DNA from: an uncultured Alkaliphilus sp.
GTDB lineage: Bacteria > Bacillota > Clostridia > Peptostreptococcales > Natronincolaceae
Reading direction: 5' to 3'
Assembly (NCBI GenBank): GCA_938074565.1
Contig: CALJEQ010000036.1
Coordinates: 1-63,838 of the forward strand
DNA length: 63,838 nt
Position numbers and translations under genes: made by a program. The first letter of the stretch is position 1. Each line of letters begins with the position of its first letter. Below, piece after piece: positions 34,725 to 43,908 of the stretch. The notes under the pieces are model-generated. The model ran no database searches. It was given only the letters and a program-made list of their open reading frames with translations, and was not told where the DNA came from.

Positions 34725-36713
34725 TTAATATTTGAATCTATTAACAGCTTGTTGTAATTCTTGGGCTAAACTAGATAAACTTTGGCTTGCAGAAGAAATT
34801 TCCTCCATAGAAGCTGTTTGCTCTTCTGTTGCTGCCGACACATTCTGTACTTGACCAGAAACTTCTTGACTCATTTTTTCTATTACATTTGTAGCTCCTA
34901 CTACTTCTTGACTGCCTGTAGCTACTTGTATTATCGAACTAGTTATTATATTAATTTGTGTAGTTACTTGACTAACTAATGTAGTTATTTCATTAAATGT
35001 TTTATCTGTAATCGTAACAACTTTGATTCCTTCTTCAACATTTTTTGAACCTTCCATCATTAAGTTATTGGCATTTTCAATATTAGTTTCGTTTTCTTTA
35101 ATTAATTGATTAATTTTATTAACAGATAACTGTGATTCTTCTGCTAACTTTCTTACTTCATCCGCAACAACAGCAAATCCTTTTCCTTGTTCCCCAGCTC
35201 TAGCCGCTTCTATAGCAGCATTTAATGCTAATAGATTGGTTTGTTCTGCAATACCTTTTATAACATTTGTTATTTGATTCATTTGTTTTGAACTTTCTGT
35301 TATATCAACTAAAGATTTCTGAACTTTTTCAGTACTTCCACTGATATTAGTCATTTGTTGAATAATCTTTTGAATACCTTCTTTACCTGCATGGGATCTA
35401 TCCATAGCATTTACACTCAATTTATTAATTTCTTTTGCATTATTAGACACTTCATCAATACTGGCAGAAATTTGTTCCATTGATGAAGAAACATTTAATA
35501 TTTCACTTAACTGTTTCTCTGAACTTTCAGCCATTTCACCTGCAGAAGCTGAAATATGTTCTGATGCCATTGCCGACTGTTCTGAAATTGCCGTTAATTC
35601 TTCTGAAGATGCCGCCACCTGCTCAGTTGATTCCACCACATGTTTAATGAAATCACGTACATTTTCCACCATTAATTGAAAGGCTTTTGAAAGGCGGCCA
35701 ATTTCGTCTTTTCTATTTATTAAAGCATCTGGTACATCACTTCTTATATCCAAATTAGCAATTATTTCTGAAAACTGTGTTACTGCTATTATTGGCTTAC
35801 TAATGGAATTACCAATAAAAATTGTTATTGCCACCCCTGCTAACAGAATAAGGAGGGTTGTAAATATAAAATATCTTCTTAAAGCTACTACTGGTGCCAA
35901 TATCTCTGTTTCTTCCATAGCTGTATATATGATCCATGAATTTGTCATAGTCCCATAGCCTGCATATCTAGTTTTTTCTCTAAAAAGATATGATGCATTA
36001 CCATTACCATTGTTAATAGCAGTAGTTACAGTCTGAGCTAAACCAGTTAATTCTTTATCAGTTTTTGCTTCCTCTATTGGGTTAAATTGATTAAAGACTA
36101 AATCTATATCCCTATGCCCAATAAATTTTCCTTCTTTATTACTCATATAGGCATAACCCGTTTCACCAAAAGAAACATTAGTAATAATTGTATTTAAGTA
36201 GTCACCACTTAATTGTCCTATTAAAGCTCCAACTATTTTCCCATCTTTGTATACTGGACTCGAAACTGCCATTACTAATTTAGCTTTATCTTCATTTACC
36301 GAACTAATAATTGGTTCAGACATGTTTGAAGTTCCACTTAAAGATATTTTTAAATATTCACGATGACTAAGATCTACTGTTCTACCGTCATCAAACTTTG
36401 CAATGCCAGATAAATCTGCGAATATAATCCAATTATATCCTGCCCTTTTAGCTTGATTATTTAAAATCTCAAACATTTCTTCTTCATCATCTACATCAAT
36501 GGTATTGGCAACTACTTCCATCGACCTAGTTAAACCAGTCTTCCATTGCTCTACAATTTCAACTGTGTCTAAAGCTTTATTTCTTAACATTGATTCTGCT
36601 TCTTTTTCTAGAGCGTTAGAGGCACTAAAAAAAGCTATACCACCTAAACTACCACAAGCCACCATAAGTATTACTGTGAAAAACAAGACAAGTTTATTAC
36701 GTATACTTTTCAT
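34725..36713 (-). CDS. Methyl-accepting chemotaxis protein 3
   Basis: Product of 662 aa from ATG 36713 (GGAGG ten bases upstream; the ATG at 36722 is one base from that site). It is closest to paralogue 1 across the sensor ([28 protein letters not shown] and [23 protein letters not shown]), followed by helix, HAMP and the [23 protein letters not shown] tip in the signalling coil. No C-terminal CheR/CheB tether pentapeptide is visible. Confidence 0.93.
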   Translation of the reverse strand: MKSIRNKLVLFFTVILMVACGSLGGIAFFSASNALEKEAESMLRNKALDTVEIVEQWKTGLTRSMEVVANTIDVDDEEEMFEILNNQAKRAGYNWIIFADLSGIAKFDDGRTVDLSHREYLKISLSGTSNMSEPIISSVNEDKAKLVMAVSSPVYKDGKIVGALIGQLSGDYLNTIITNVSFGETGYAYMSNKEGKFIGHRDIDLVFNQFNPIEEAKTDKELTGLAQTVTTAINNGNGNASYLFREKTRYAGYGTMTNSWIIYTAMEETEILAPVVALRRYFIFTTLLILLAGVAITIFIGNSISKPIIAVTQFSEIIANLDIRSDVPDALINRKDEIGRLSKAFQLMVENVRDFIKHVVESTEQVAASSEELTAISEQSAMASEHISASAGEMAESSEKQLSEILNVSSSMEQISASIDEVSNNAKEINKLSVNAMDRSHAGKEGIQKIIQQMTNISGSTEKVQKSLVDITESSKQMNQITNVIKGIAEQTNLLALNAAIEAARAGEQGKGFAVVADEVRKLAEESQLSVNKINQLIKENETNIENANNLMMEGSKNVEEGIKVVTITDKTFNEITTLVSQVTTQINIITSSIIQVATGSQEVVGATNVIEKMSQEVSGQVQNVSAATEEQTASMEEISSASQSLSSLAQELQQAVNRFKY

Positions 36714-36994
36714 TTCTGTCATTCCTCCATTGTATTATTTTCTTTTATAATAAATTTAAAAACTATAGTTTAATCAAATTTTTAATAGCATTATTAATGC
36801 CTATTCCAAATCTCTCTGACTATGTCTTATGTATAATTTCATTAATAATCTTTTTTCACTCCTCTTCCCTATGATTTTATTATAAGATTAGAATAACACC
36901 TACTAACCTTAGTTAGTTGATATTAGTATAGCATATCCTTTTTTTCAGTTCAATGTATAAATATTGTTAATATAAGTATTACTATCTTCTCTAC
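36714..36994. other. Upstream region of chemoreceptor 3
   Basis: AT-rich intergenic DNA with no gene or clear regulatory site seen. Confidence 0.35.
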
Positions 36995-37038
36995 AAAAAA
37001 CAAGAAAGGCTAGTAATATTAATTAACTAACCTTTCTT
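36995..37038 (-). terminator. Terminator of the NdpA-like gene
   Basis: AAGAAAGG and CCTTTCTT extended inward by TAGT/ACTA, followed on the minus strand by GTTTTTTG, about 110 bases after the stop. Confidence 0.82.
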
Positions 37039-37150
37039 ACTGGTTTTATGATAATATCATTATTTAATTTATTATCAGTAACACCATTCTAAGCATGTAT
37101 TTACATGTATTTATATGCATTTTTACCATTAATTTCATTACAAGCTTCTT

Positions 37151-38164
37151 CTACTTATAGGAAATTGAATTAATATTTTTTATTATAATAGTTATAGTAC
37201 CATCATAGTTATTAATAAATTCTAAGTTATTATTTTCTTGCTCTAATGATAAATTAATCTCTATACCATTATCAGTTTTAATTTTCCTTTTATTAAATAC
37301 TTTTCTTACCACTTCTTCTTTAATTTCTAAACTTTCTTCTACAAATCCGTTTTTTTCCATGTGTTCTAAATATATGTCCTTCATTTCTTGATTTGTTTTG
37401 AAAACTTTTTCTGTAATTTGAGGAATATCAATATTACCTGTTTCTTCTATACTTTTAAGAACTTCTTTTCCAAATTCATCTGCTATTTGCATATCTTGAT
37501 TGCAATACTTTTTATTGAAATTCTCGGTTGCTTTTTTAAAGTTTTTTGCTTTTTGCAGTTCTGACTGTCTGTTATTACATTTTAAAAACAGTTTAGAAAA
37601 GTAATATTGTTTTTCCCCATTTATTTCATACTCTTTTTCCACCAATTGAATGTGCATATTAGTAAGATTAATAATTGCTGCCTCATCAGCTTTTTGTGAA
37701 TCATTTGGTAAAGCAGTTTTTTGTTTTATAATGCTGTTAATTCTACCTTCCTGACTGTCCTCTGTGTAGTGAATATAGGAATATCTATAATTGAACTTCA
37801 ATATTGCTATATAGTTTTGTTGTTCTAATTCAAATGTACAGAATACCAAGTCTGCCGATGGAATATCTGGGTTCTTCATCATAGTATTATATATTAACTT
37901 TGCCATCTCTCCTGTGTCTTCTATAAACATAGTATCATCTTCATCTATTTCTTGTAAAAAACCCACAACTGAGTTGTCTTCATTATTAAAAGTAGCGGGT
38001 TTTAAATTTTGATCTTTTAGTATTTTTATTATGTGACTCTCTAAAAATTCAACTATATCGTCATTATCTGGATGTTCTGTATTAGATAATATAGGCATAC
38101 CAACATTTGCATCTAAAATATGCATTATTATTTTCTTTATAATAATTTCATTTGACTCCTGCAT
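37151..38164 (-). CDS. Nucleoid-associated protein, NdpA/YejK-like (NA37)
   Basis: Product of 337 aa from ATG 38164 (GGAG eight bases upstream). Overall length and the blocks IIKKIIMHILD at the start, DEAAIINLTNMHIQLVEKEYEINGEKQYYFSKLFLKC in the middle and a C-terminal DGIEINLSLE resemble the NdpA/NA37 nucleoid-associated family, found in E. coli as a nucleoid protein and in Gram-positives without known role. Cytoplasmic, acidic. Single gene with its own terminator. Recognition is from memory of the family pattern. Confidence 0.7.
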   Translation of the reverse strand: MQESNEIIIKKIIMHILDANVGMPILSNTEHPDNDDIVEFLESHIIKILKDQNLKPATFNNEDNSVVGFLQEIDEDDTMFIEDTGEMAKLIYNTMMKNPDIPSADLVFCTFELEQQNYIAILKFNYRYSYIHYTEDSQEGRINSIIKQKTALPNDSQKADEAAIINLTNMHIQLVEKEYEINGEKQYYFSKLFLKCNNRQSELQKAKNFKKATENFNKKYCNQDMQIADEFGKEVLKSIEETGNIDIPQITEKVFKTNQEMKDIYLEHMEKNGFVEESLEIKEEVVRKVFNKRKIKTDNGIEINLSLEQENNNLEFINNYDGTITIIIKNINSISYK

Positions 38165-38310
38165 CAACTTCACTCCACTTCTTCATAATTGTTTAATATT
38201 ACTATAATATTATAACAATTACCATTTTTATTTTCAATGAAATGGATTTTTAGTTTTCAGTAAAACTTATATGTATTTCAAACTTGTTATAAATAAAGAC
38301 TAATTAAGTA

Positions 38311-39234
38311 CTAAACTACTTGTAAAAGATTCTTTATCTTACCAAAACAATCTTTACTTTCTTCTAAATTTCCCATATCTGCATATACTTCCCCCATAAG
38401 ACTATATACATCTAACAAACCATCATTTATATAATGTCCCTCTAATATCCCCCCTATTTCTTGAAGAGCAGAAATAGCTTCATCATAATGTTTCGTTTTT
38501 AAGTTTCGTTCGGCTTGTTCTATTAATAATTGTATATATAGATCTTGCTGTTGTAAATCAATTACATTACAGGCTTTATAAAAATAAGTATTAGATTCTT
38601 CTTTTTCACCAACGTACCGACAAGCTATTGATAGTTGTAGATAAATAGCTTTTCTTTTATTAATATCTAATGAGCTTTCTTGCTGTAATAGGCTTTTATA
38701 TATTTCAATGGCTTCTTTATATCTTTTTAGACCCATATTAGCTTTAGCTTCTAACATCATAATTCCTATTAAAATATCCTTATCACAGCTTTCTAATAAT
38801 TCTTTTATTTTATTGGACTTTTCTAATAAATTGGCATATCTTTTTTCTTCGTCATAACTTAATAACTCTAGACATATTATATTTTTCATAATATTATCTT
38901 TACTATTAACCTTATTGAATGTTACAAATTTATATGCCTTTTCGGAGTAATATCTTACTTGACTATAATCCTTCATATGAAAACTTACATTTACTAAATC
39001 ACAATATATTGATGGAAGTTCATCATGATTTCCAGATTTAATGCAATTTTCAAGTTTTTCAATTGCCAACATATAATGACTTTTATAGTCTTCTATATTG
39101 TAAAATGATTTATTTAGACTACCTAATAAATTTACACTATTGTTTTTAAACAAGTTACCTATTGTAGCTAAATCTTTAAAAACTTGCTTTATCCCTCGAT
39201 TGTCATTATCATCATTTAAATTAAGCAATTCCAT
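38311..39234 (-). CDS. TPR-repeat protein without DNA-binding domain
   Basis: Product of 307 aa from ATG 39234, eight bases after GAGGGG. Helical pairs of TPR type run through it, clearest at AKANMGLKRYKEAIEIYKSLL, LSIACRYVGEKEESNTYFYKA and YSLMGEVYADMGNLEESKDCF. It has no helix-turn-helix at the N-terminus, unlike the RRNPP regulator at 5024-6367. It may be a protein-binding adaptor, or a Rap-like receptor; no small exported-peptide gene with a ribosome site follows. Divergent from the dUTPase-like gene. Confidence 0.75.
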   Translation of the reverse strand: MELLNLNDDNDNRGIKQVFKDLATIGNLFKNNSVNLLGSLNKSFYNIEDYKSHYMLAIEKLENCIKSGNHDELPSIYCDLVNVSFHMKDYSQVRYYSEKAYKFVTFNKVNSKDNIMKNIICLELLSYDEEKRYANLLEKSNKIKELLESCDKDILIGIMMLEAKANMGLKRYKEAIEIYKSLLQQESSLDINKRKAIYLQLSIACRYVGEKEESNTYFYKACNVIDLQQQDLYIQLLIEQAERNLKTKHYDEAISALQEIGGILEGHYINDGLLDVYSLMGEVYADMGNLEESKDCFGKIKNLLQVV

Positions 39235-39413
39235 AGAATACACCCCTCATATATAATTTGACTACAATTTTAAAATTATTAGAAAATTTTGTACTTATAC
39301 TAATATTCTATGTCTGTTTACGTATACCTTCTTTAATGTGTTTATTATTTGATATTTTTTTCTGACATTTTTCGACACAGGAACAAATTCACAATATTAA
39401 TAATAAATTTATA

Positions 39414-39441
39414 TTTACAATTGTTAAAATTTTGGTATAAT
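39414..39441 (+). promoter_or_regulatory. Promoter of the dUTPase-like gene, candidate
   Basis: TTTACA (39414-39419), a 16-base spacer and TATAAT (39436-39441), about 70 bases before the ATG. Forty bases upstream lies TTCGACA (39371-39377), the core of a Spo0A box. Confidence 0.5.
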
Positions 39442-39510
39442 TATTCTTAACTATATATTAGTATCTAGTACTAGTATTAGAATATATATCTATCGGGGGA
39501 GGAGATATAC

Positions 39511-40032
39511 ATGGAACTACATCAACTATTTAAAATTCAAGAAATTATGGAGCATACCATTAGAAGCATCTCAGATTTTGAGGAAGATTCTTTAGGTAAA
39601 GAAAACATATTCGACTTAAGATTTTTAGCATTTCAGGTAAAGACATCGGAAATAGCACATTTAACTAAGTGTTATAAATATTCAAATGTTAAAACAAATT
39701 TACCCAAAGATAAAATATTCATTAACTATTTAGATGCTTTAGGCTTTTTATTATCTATTGGAAATGTTAATAACTTCAATATTATAGATTTAGAAGCTGT
39801 AAATGCGGTCGAAAAAGAAGAAAGTATGATCAAACTTTTCGCTACAATCTTTGATGATATTGCTTCTTTAAGGTACTCACTAAAGGAAGAAGACTACTAT
39901 GCTTCTTTAGCCACTTATATTAAAGTATTTGCCCGCTATATTCATTTAGGTGAGCATCTTGATTTTGATTTTCCTGAAATTTATAATCATTATATGAATC
40001 GTTTCAATTCTTCTATACCTATTGAATTATAA
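39511..40032 (+). CDS. Degenerate dUTPase-2/MazG-superfamily-like protein
   Basis: Product of 173 aa with a layout like dimeric all-alpha dUTPases: MELHQLFKIQEIMEHTI at the N-terminus, FQVKTSEIAHLTKCYKYS where active enzymes have an ELxELANExRxFKYW motif, and NYLDALGFLLSIG for ExxDxxHFLLS. Several metal-ligand positions are changed (E to K, NE to HL, E to N, H to G), so it is probably not an active dUTPase, or it has another substrate. GGGGGAGGAG precedes the ATG. It may be a binding or regulatory protein (inference). Confidence 0.6.
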   Translation: MELHQLFKIQEIMEHTIRSISDFEEDSLGKENIFDLRFLAFQVKTSEIAHLTKCYKYSNVKTNLPKDKIFINYLDALGFLLSIGNVNNFNIIDLEAVNAVEKEESMIKLFATIFDDIASLRYSLKEEDYYASLATYIKVFARYIHLGEHLDFDFPEIYNHYMNRFNSSIPIEL

Positions 40033-40065
40033 TAACACCCCCTTCTTGTTAGAGGGGGTGTTATT
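40031..40065. terminator. Hairpin between convergent genes
   Basis: A perfect 12-bp stem (AATAACACCCCC and complement) with an 11-base loop, overlapping the last base pairs of the dUTPase-like gene. No long T-run follows, so termination is likely but not ideal. Confidence 0.65.
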
Positions 40066-40095
40066 ATGTATAGAATGCATTAAATTGAGAATACA

Positions 40096-40932
40096 CTAAT
40101 TGATAAATAGTTCAGATGCCTTTACAAATTTTACTCCCATTCCTTCTATCTGTTGAATCATCTCATTGATGGCTTTCACCGTAACAAGTCCTCCTTCGGG
40201 GCCTACATGCCCTATTGCCACAGCTTTTTTCTTTTGAATTGCTATTTTCCCTAGCTCATTTAATTGCCTTTTTATTTCACTTATATTTTTTTCATTATCT
40301 AAAAAAATAGAACGTTCAATTACTGGTACTCCATACTCATTAGCCACTTCCTTAATTACTGATTTAATGCTGGTTTTACTATCAATAATATACATATTAT
40401 TTTCCTTCAATACGCTTATTATTGCACCCATTATCCTTGGATCCTCTGTAGCCTTTGACCCCATATGATTATTTAACCCTACTGCATGGGGCACATCTGC
40501 AATGGCTTCTCTTGTAATAGCCTTTATCTCTTCTGTAGACAATTTACTAGTAATCCCCTTCTCTCCTAACCATTTTGGGTCTCCTTTATGGGGTTCCATT
40601 GGCATATGAATAATAACTTCATGCCCTTTACTATTTGCTAATATAGCATGTTCTTCGGTTTTTTTAAGAAATGGCATTATTGCACAAGTTAAAGGTATTT
40701 TTAAGTCTAGCATTTCCAGTGTTCCACCTTCTACATTTCCAAAGTCATCAATTATAATTGCTACATTTCCATATTCTTTTATTGGAGCATTATTATTTTC
40801 CCTATGCTTCCATACCATCATATTTGCTCTATATCTATTAAATAATACAAGTACAAGAATAAGAGAAAAACCAATAATTAAATACAGTAATATTTTCTTA
40901 GGTATTATCAGTATTTTAATTTTTTTATTCAT
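40096..40932 (-). CDS. Divergent polysaccharide deacetylase family protein (YibQ-like)
   Basis: Product of 278 aa. An N-terminal transmembrane helix (LLYLIIGFSLILVLVLF) anchors an extracytoplasmic NodB-like barrel: VAIIIDDFGNVEGG, IPLTCAIMPFL, EVIIHMPMEP, GLNNHMGSKAT, and GHVGPEG near the end. These are the family's typical Asp/His positions. The biochemical role of YibQ-like proteins is poorly known; acting on envelope glycans is an inference from fold. Confidence 0.87.
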   Translation of the reverse strand: MNKKIKILIIPKKILLYLIIGFSLILVLVLFNRYRANMMVWKHRENNNAPIKEYGNVAIIIDDFGNVEGGTLEMLDLKIPLTCAIMPFLKKTEEHAILANSKGHEVIIHMPMEPHKGDPKWLGEKGITSKLSTEEIKAITREAIADVPHAVGLNNHMGSKATEDPRIMGAIISVLKENNMYIIDSKTSIKSVIKEVANEYGVPVIERSIFLDNEKNISEIKRQLNELGKIAIQKKKAVAIGHVGPEGGLVTVKAINEMIQQIEGMGVKFVKASELFIN

Positions 40933-41082
40933 TTTATTCCTCCTTAAAATAATTCTATGTTGATGTAAAATTACTAAAAATTTTACCAGAATAAAATTAA
41001 CAACAAAAACAAAATATAGTATTAAGTTAAATTTATCGCTTAATAAAATTAAATCATATATTTTATAAAAGGAGTGATGAGA

Positions 41083-41454
41083 ATGTCTGAAGAACGAAGG
41101 AATACTCGAGTTAATTCATCTAAAAGTTGGGTGAGTTTAATTCTAAGATTTTTTTTATCAGCAATTGTCATTGCTGTGGCTGCTTTTTTAACTCCTGGCT
41201 TTAGTATTGGTGGCATTTGGAGTATTTTTATTGCAGCAGCAGTAATAACAGTTATGGACTACTTAATTAACCGTGTAGCAAAACTTGATGCATCCCCCTT
41301 TGGTAGAGGCTTTACAGGATTTATCGTTGCGGCAATTGTAATATATGCAACACAATTTTTTGTACCTGTAATGAGGGTAACATTAGTTGGAGCTTTGCTT
41401 GGAGCATTAGTAATTGGTTTAATTGACATTGTTATTCCAGGTAAGACATTATAA
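41083..41454 (+). CDS. Phage-holin-4-like small membrane protein
   Basis: Product of 123 aa from ATG 41083, eight bases after AAAGGAG (in-frame starts at 41074 and 41077 overlap that site). Four hydrophobic helices (SLILRFFLSAIVIAVAAFLTPGFSIG, SIFIAAAVITVMDYLI, GFTGFIVAAIVIYATQFFV and LLGALVIGLIDIVIPG) match the phage_holin_4_2/YvlD-like family of chromosomal membrane proteins of unclear role. It has no phage neighbours. Confidence 0.78.
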   Translation: MSEERRNTRVNSSKSWVSLILRFFLSAIVIAVAAFLTPGFSIGGIWSIFIAAAVITVMDYLINRVAKLDASPFGRGFTGFIVAAIVIYATQFFVPVMRVTLVGALLGALVIGLIDIVIPGKTL

Positions 41455-41480
41455 TAGTAGGATTTATTCCTACTATTTTT
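41453..41480 (+). terminator. Terminator of the holin-like gene
   Basis: AATAGTAGGA, loop TTTAT, TCCTACTATT and T5, directly overlapping the stop codon region. Confidence 0.88.
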
Positions 41481-41482
41481 AT

Positions 41483-41619
41483 TTATCCACATAACCATTA
41501 AAAGTTATACACATTTTTTATGTAGTTTATTGTCGTATTTTAACAAGTTAAATACTTTAATATGCTCATTTTAATTTTACAACCATACTTATGCACATTA
41601 TACACATTTTTTATCCACA
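41483..41619 (+). other. Cluster of five perfect DnaA boxes
   Basis: TTATNCACA occurs at 41483-41491 (C), 41505-41513 (A), 41589-41597 (G), 41598-41606 (A) and 41611-41619 (C), all in the same orientation. The last three are nearly head to tail, and an AT-rich stretch (41519-41585) separates the two groups. The cluster lies between the 3' ends of two convergent genes, so promoter control is unlikely. No dnaA, dnaN or other oriC neighbours are in the window. It fits a secondary DnaA-binding cluster such as those that titrate DnaA in Bacillus or datA in E. coli; an origin cannot be fully excluded. Confidence 0.8.
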
Positions 41620-41626
41620 TTGTTAT

Positions 41627-42343
41627 TTAATAGCTTTCATTAAAATAACGTTGTATTCCAACATATAGAGCCCATGCTATTTTTTTTTGATACTCTTTAT
41701 TTTTTAATTTTGTAAGCTCCTGTGGATTAGATAAAAAACCACATTCTACTAACACTGTGGGTATATTTATGTTTTTGATTAAGTATATATTGTCTTTTGG
41801 TAGGGGTACTCTTTTGTTTTGCTGGTCTAATACATTTATTAGTTCTTCTTGAATGACCTTAGCTAATTCTTTTCCCCCTATATTATCTTTAGGATAAAAA
41901 GCTTGTGCTCCATAATATTGAGACTGTGTAAAACTATTTAAATGTATTGTTATAAAAAGGCTACCATTGCTATCTTTTACAATATCTTTACGTCTTTTTA
42001 AATCTTGGTTTTTCTTATTTCTTATACTTCCTTCTTCATCGTATAATCCTACATCTTTTTCTCTAGTTAGTATAACTACAGCACCACTTTGTTCTAGGTA
42101 TTCCCTTAGATAAAGGCTTATTTCTAAATTAATATCTTTTTCCAATGTACTATTTTTTCCCACTGCACCTGGATCTATTCCCCCATGACCGGGGTCTATT
42201 ACTACGGTTCTTGTTGTGCTTGGTATAACAGCTGTTTCCAACGATTTATCAAGCATATTATAAAGTAATATTGATGAAGATATGATAATAATAAGTGCCA
42301 CTAAAAGTTTCAAGTGTATCTTTTTAATGATGATTATTTTCAA
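41627..42343 (-). CDS. cwlD: N-acetylmuramoyl-L-alanine amidase CwlD (germination-specific)
   Basis: Product of 238 aa. A single N-terminal membrane helix (LLVALIIIISSSILLYNML) precedes an Amidase_3 domain with the zinc ligands in VVIDPGHGGIDPGA, Glu in LEKDINLEIS, His in SLFITIHLNS and the catalytic Glu in TVLVECGFLSN. CwlD removes the peptide side chain before muramic-delta-lactam formation in the spore cortex. Its place next to rplM-rpsI is common in clostridia and supports the name. Confidence 0.9.
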   Translation of the reverse strand: MKIIIIKKIHLKLLVALIIIISSSILLYNMLDKSLETAVIPSTTRTVVIDPGHGGIDPGAVGKNSTLEKDINLEISLYLREYLEQSGAVVILTREKDVGLYDEEGSIRNKKNQDLKRRKDIVKDSNGSLFITIHLNSFTQSQYYGAQAFYPKDNIGGKELAKVIQEELINVLDQQNKRVPLPKDNIYLIKNINIPTVLVECGFLSNPQELTKLKNKEYQKKIAWALYVGIQRYFNESY

Positions 42344-42536
42344 TGTTACCCCTCCTTAAAACCATGTATTTATTATATATATGGTTTTAATTTTGAACCT
42401 ATACAGATTACCTTCTATATATTTTTATTATTATGATTTTATTAAATAAGATATAGAATTATTTTTTTGTATTTTTAACTTTAAGTAGGGGGAAAATATT
42501 TAAAGTAGTAACTTATATTCAAAGGAGGTTTTAATT

Positions 42537-42764
42537 ATGGAGAATAGAAGAGATGCAGAGGCCTTAGTAACTCAATTTGATTTATTTAAGAATCACAATG
42601 AAAAGACTAAAGAATATCTATCTGCAATTCAATTATTAATGGTAGATGACAACAATGGTCGGGTTAAAGACCCTACTTTTTCTAGGGATATTGAAAGTAT
42701 TAATAATAGAGTTAATGATCTTAATAGAGAGATTGATTCCATTATGAATAAAATGAATCGATAG
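42537..42764 (+). CDS. Small helical protein of unknown function (75 aa)
   Basis: Family not recognised. A strong AAAGGAGG precedes ATG 42537. The product is charged and helical, ending in a coiled-coil-like segment (INNRVNDLNREIDSIMNKMN); no signal peptide or membrane helix. It stands alone between cwlD and rpsI, divergent from the former. Confidence 0.6.
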   Translation: MENRRDAEALVTQFDLFKNHNEKTKEYLSAIQLLMVDDNNGRVKDPTFSRDIESINNRVNDLNREIDSIMNKMNR

Positions 42765-42872
42765 ATGCTATAGATTTAATATGATTTCATTGAAAAAAGT
42801 GTGTGTTACTTGTGTATTGTGTGTATATTACCGTAAAAATTTAGCTCATTTTTAAACAATTTTAGACATAGC

Positions 42873-42905
42873 AAAACCCCCAAAAACACTTGGTTTCGGG
42901 GGGTT
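42873..42905 (-). terminator. Terminator of rplM-rpsI
   Basis: On the minus strand AACCCCC pairs with GGGGGTT around a 16-base loop, followed by TTGCT. It is 20 bases past the rpsI stop. Confidence 0.7.
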
Positions 42906-42923
42906 GTTGTTTTTTGTATTGTA

Positions 42924-43316
42924 TTATCTCTTTGAGAACTGTGGAGCTCTTCTTGCTGCTTTTAAGCCGTATTTCTTTCTTTCCTTCATTCTAGCATCTC
43001 TTGTTAAGAAACCAGCTCTTTTTAAAGGTGTTCTTAATTCTTCATCAGACTTCGTTAATGCTCTTGCAATACCGTGTCTTAATGCACCAGCTTGTCCTGT
43101 GTAACCTCCACCATTTACAGTAGCAATTACATCATACTTGCTTAATGTATCAGTTAAAGTAAGAGGAAGCTTTACTTCTCTTTTTAATGTTTCATAATTG
43201 AAGAAATCTTCAATATCTCTTTTATTTATTGTAATGTTCCCTTCACCTGGAACTAATCTTACTCTAGCGATAGATTTTTTTCTTCTTCCTGTTCCATAAT
43301 AAGCTAACTTTGCCAT
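42924..43316 (-). CDS. rpsI: Ribosomal protein S9
   Basis: Product of 130 aa beginning [21 protein letters not shown] and ending RRAPQFSKR, the universally conserved tail that reaches the P-site tRNA. An upstream in-frame extension overlapping rplM is an artefact; ATG 43316 has AGGAG nearby. Co-transcribed with rplM, as in most bacteria. Confidence 0.98.
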   Translation of the reverse strand: MAKLAYYGTGRRKKSIARVRLVPGEGNITINKRDIEDFFNYETLKREVKLPLTLTDTLSKYDVIATVNGGGYTGQAGALRHGIARALTKSDEELRTPLKRAGFLTRDARMKERKKYGLKAARRAPQFSKR

Positions 43317-43344
43317 AATCAATAACTCCTCCTTCCGATTTCTA

Positions 43345-43773
43345 CTATATTTCAAGCATAACTGGTTGTTGAGCTTCGTGATTATGATCTGCACCAGCAT
43401 ATACTTTTAATTTTTTAACCATTTGTCTACCAAGTCTTGTCTTTGGAAGCATTCCTTTGATAGCGTTATAAACTACTTTTTCTGGCTTTTCTGCCATCAT
43501 TCTTCTAAAAGGAATCTCTCTTAATCCACCTGGATGACCTGTGTGATAAGTATAAACCTTTTGATCTAACTTTTTACCAGTTAATACAACCTTATCTGCA
43601 TTAATAACAATTACGAAATCTCCTGTATCTACATGTGGTGTATATTCTGGTTTGTTTTTACCTCTTAAAATTGTTGCTATTTGTGAAGATAAACGACCTA
43701 ATGTTTTACCTTCTGCATCAACAACATACCACTTTCTTTCAACTTCATTGGCTTTAGCCATATATGACTTCAT
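43345..43773 (-). CDS. rplM: Ribosomal protein L13
   Basis: Product of 142 aa ([30 protein letters not shown]..., [27 protein letters not shown]). ATG 43773 has GGAGG nine bases upstream. First gene of the rplM-rpsI unit, which has its own promoter and a short structured leader. L13 is an early 50S assembly protein. Confidence 0.98.
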   Translation of the reverse strand: MKSYMAKANEVERKWYVVDAEGKTLGRLSSQIATILRGKNKPEYTPHVDTGDFVIVINADKVVLTGKKLDQKVYTYHTGHPGGLREIPFRRMMAEKPEKVVYNAIKGMLPKTRLGRQMVKKLKVYAGADHNHEAQQPVMLEI

Positions 43774-43873
43774 CTTTTTCCCTCCTTGATTACTTATAAG
43801 CATATTCATTACTTATTGTTTTCGTATAATCTATGTGCAAAGACCCGGGGCTAGTGGATCATTTATACACGCT
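43774..43873 (-). promoter_or_regulatory. rplM 5' leader, candidate L13-type leader
   Basis: The roughly 100-base leader contains GTATAA and TTATAC as a long-range closing stem around a G+C-rich core with CCACTAGCCCCGGG and TCTTTGCACA. Firmicute rplM genes are known to carry an autoregulatory L13 leader (Rfam L13_leader). I could not verify the consensus by eye, so the assignment rests on place and structure. Confidence 0.45.
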
Positions 43874-43879
43874 CTTTAT

Positions 43880-43908
43880 ATTGTAATACAACCACCCTAG
43901 TGTGTCAA
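43880..43908 (-). promoter_or_regulatory. rplM-rpsI promoter inside the truA 3' end
   Basis: TTGACA (43908-43903), a 17-base spacer and TACAAT (43885-43880). The -35 box lies within the last codons of truA and the -10 just after its stop. Confidence 0.85.

Noticed and set aside
38174..38310. Small peptide gene downstream of the TPR protein, as in the RRNPP cassette
   Set aside because: The best short frame there has no ribosome site and no hydrophobic N-terminus.
41083..41454. Prophage remnant from the holin-like gene
   Set aside because: No other phage genes, integrase or attachment repeats are near, and this membrane family is common on bacterial chromosomes.
41483..41619. Chromosomal origin oriC
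   Set aside because: The box density would allow it, but there is no dnaA, dnaN, recF or rpmH neighbour and boxes are in one orientation between convergent genes. A secondary cluster is the more careful reading.
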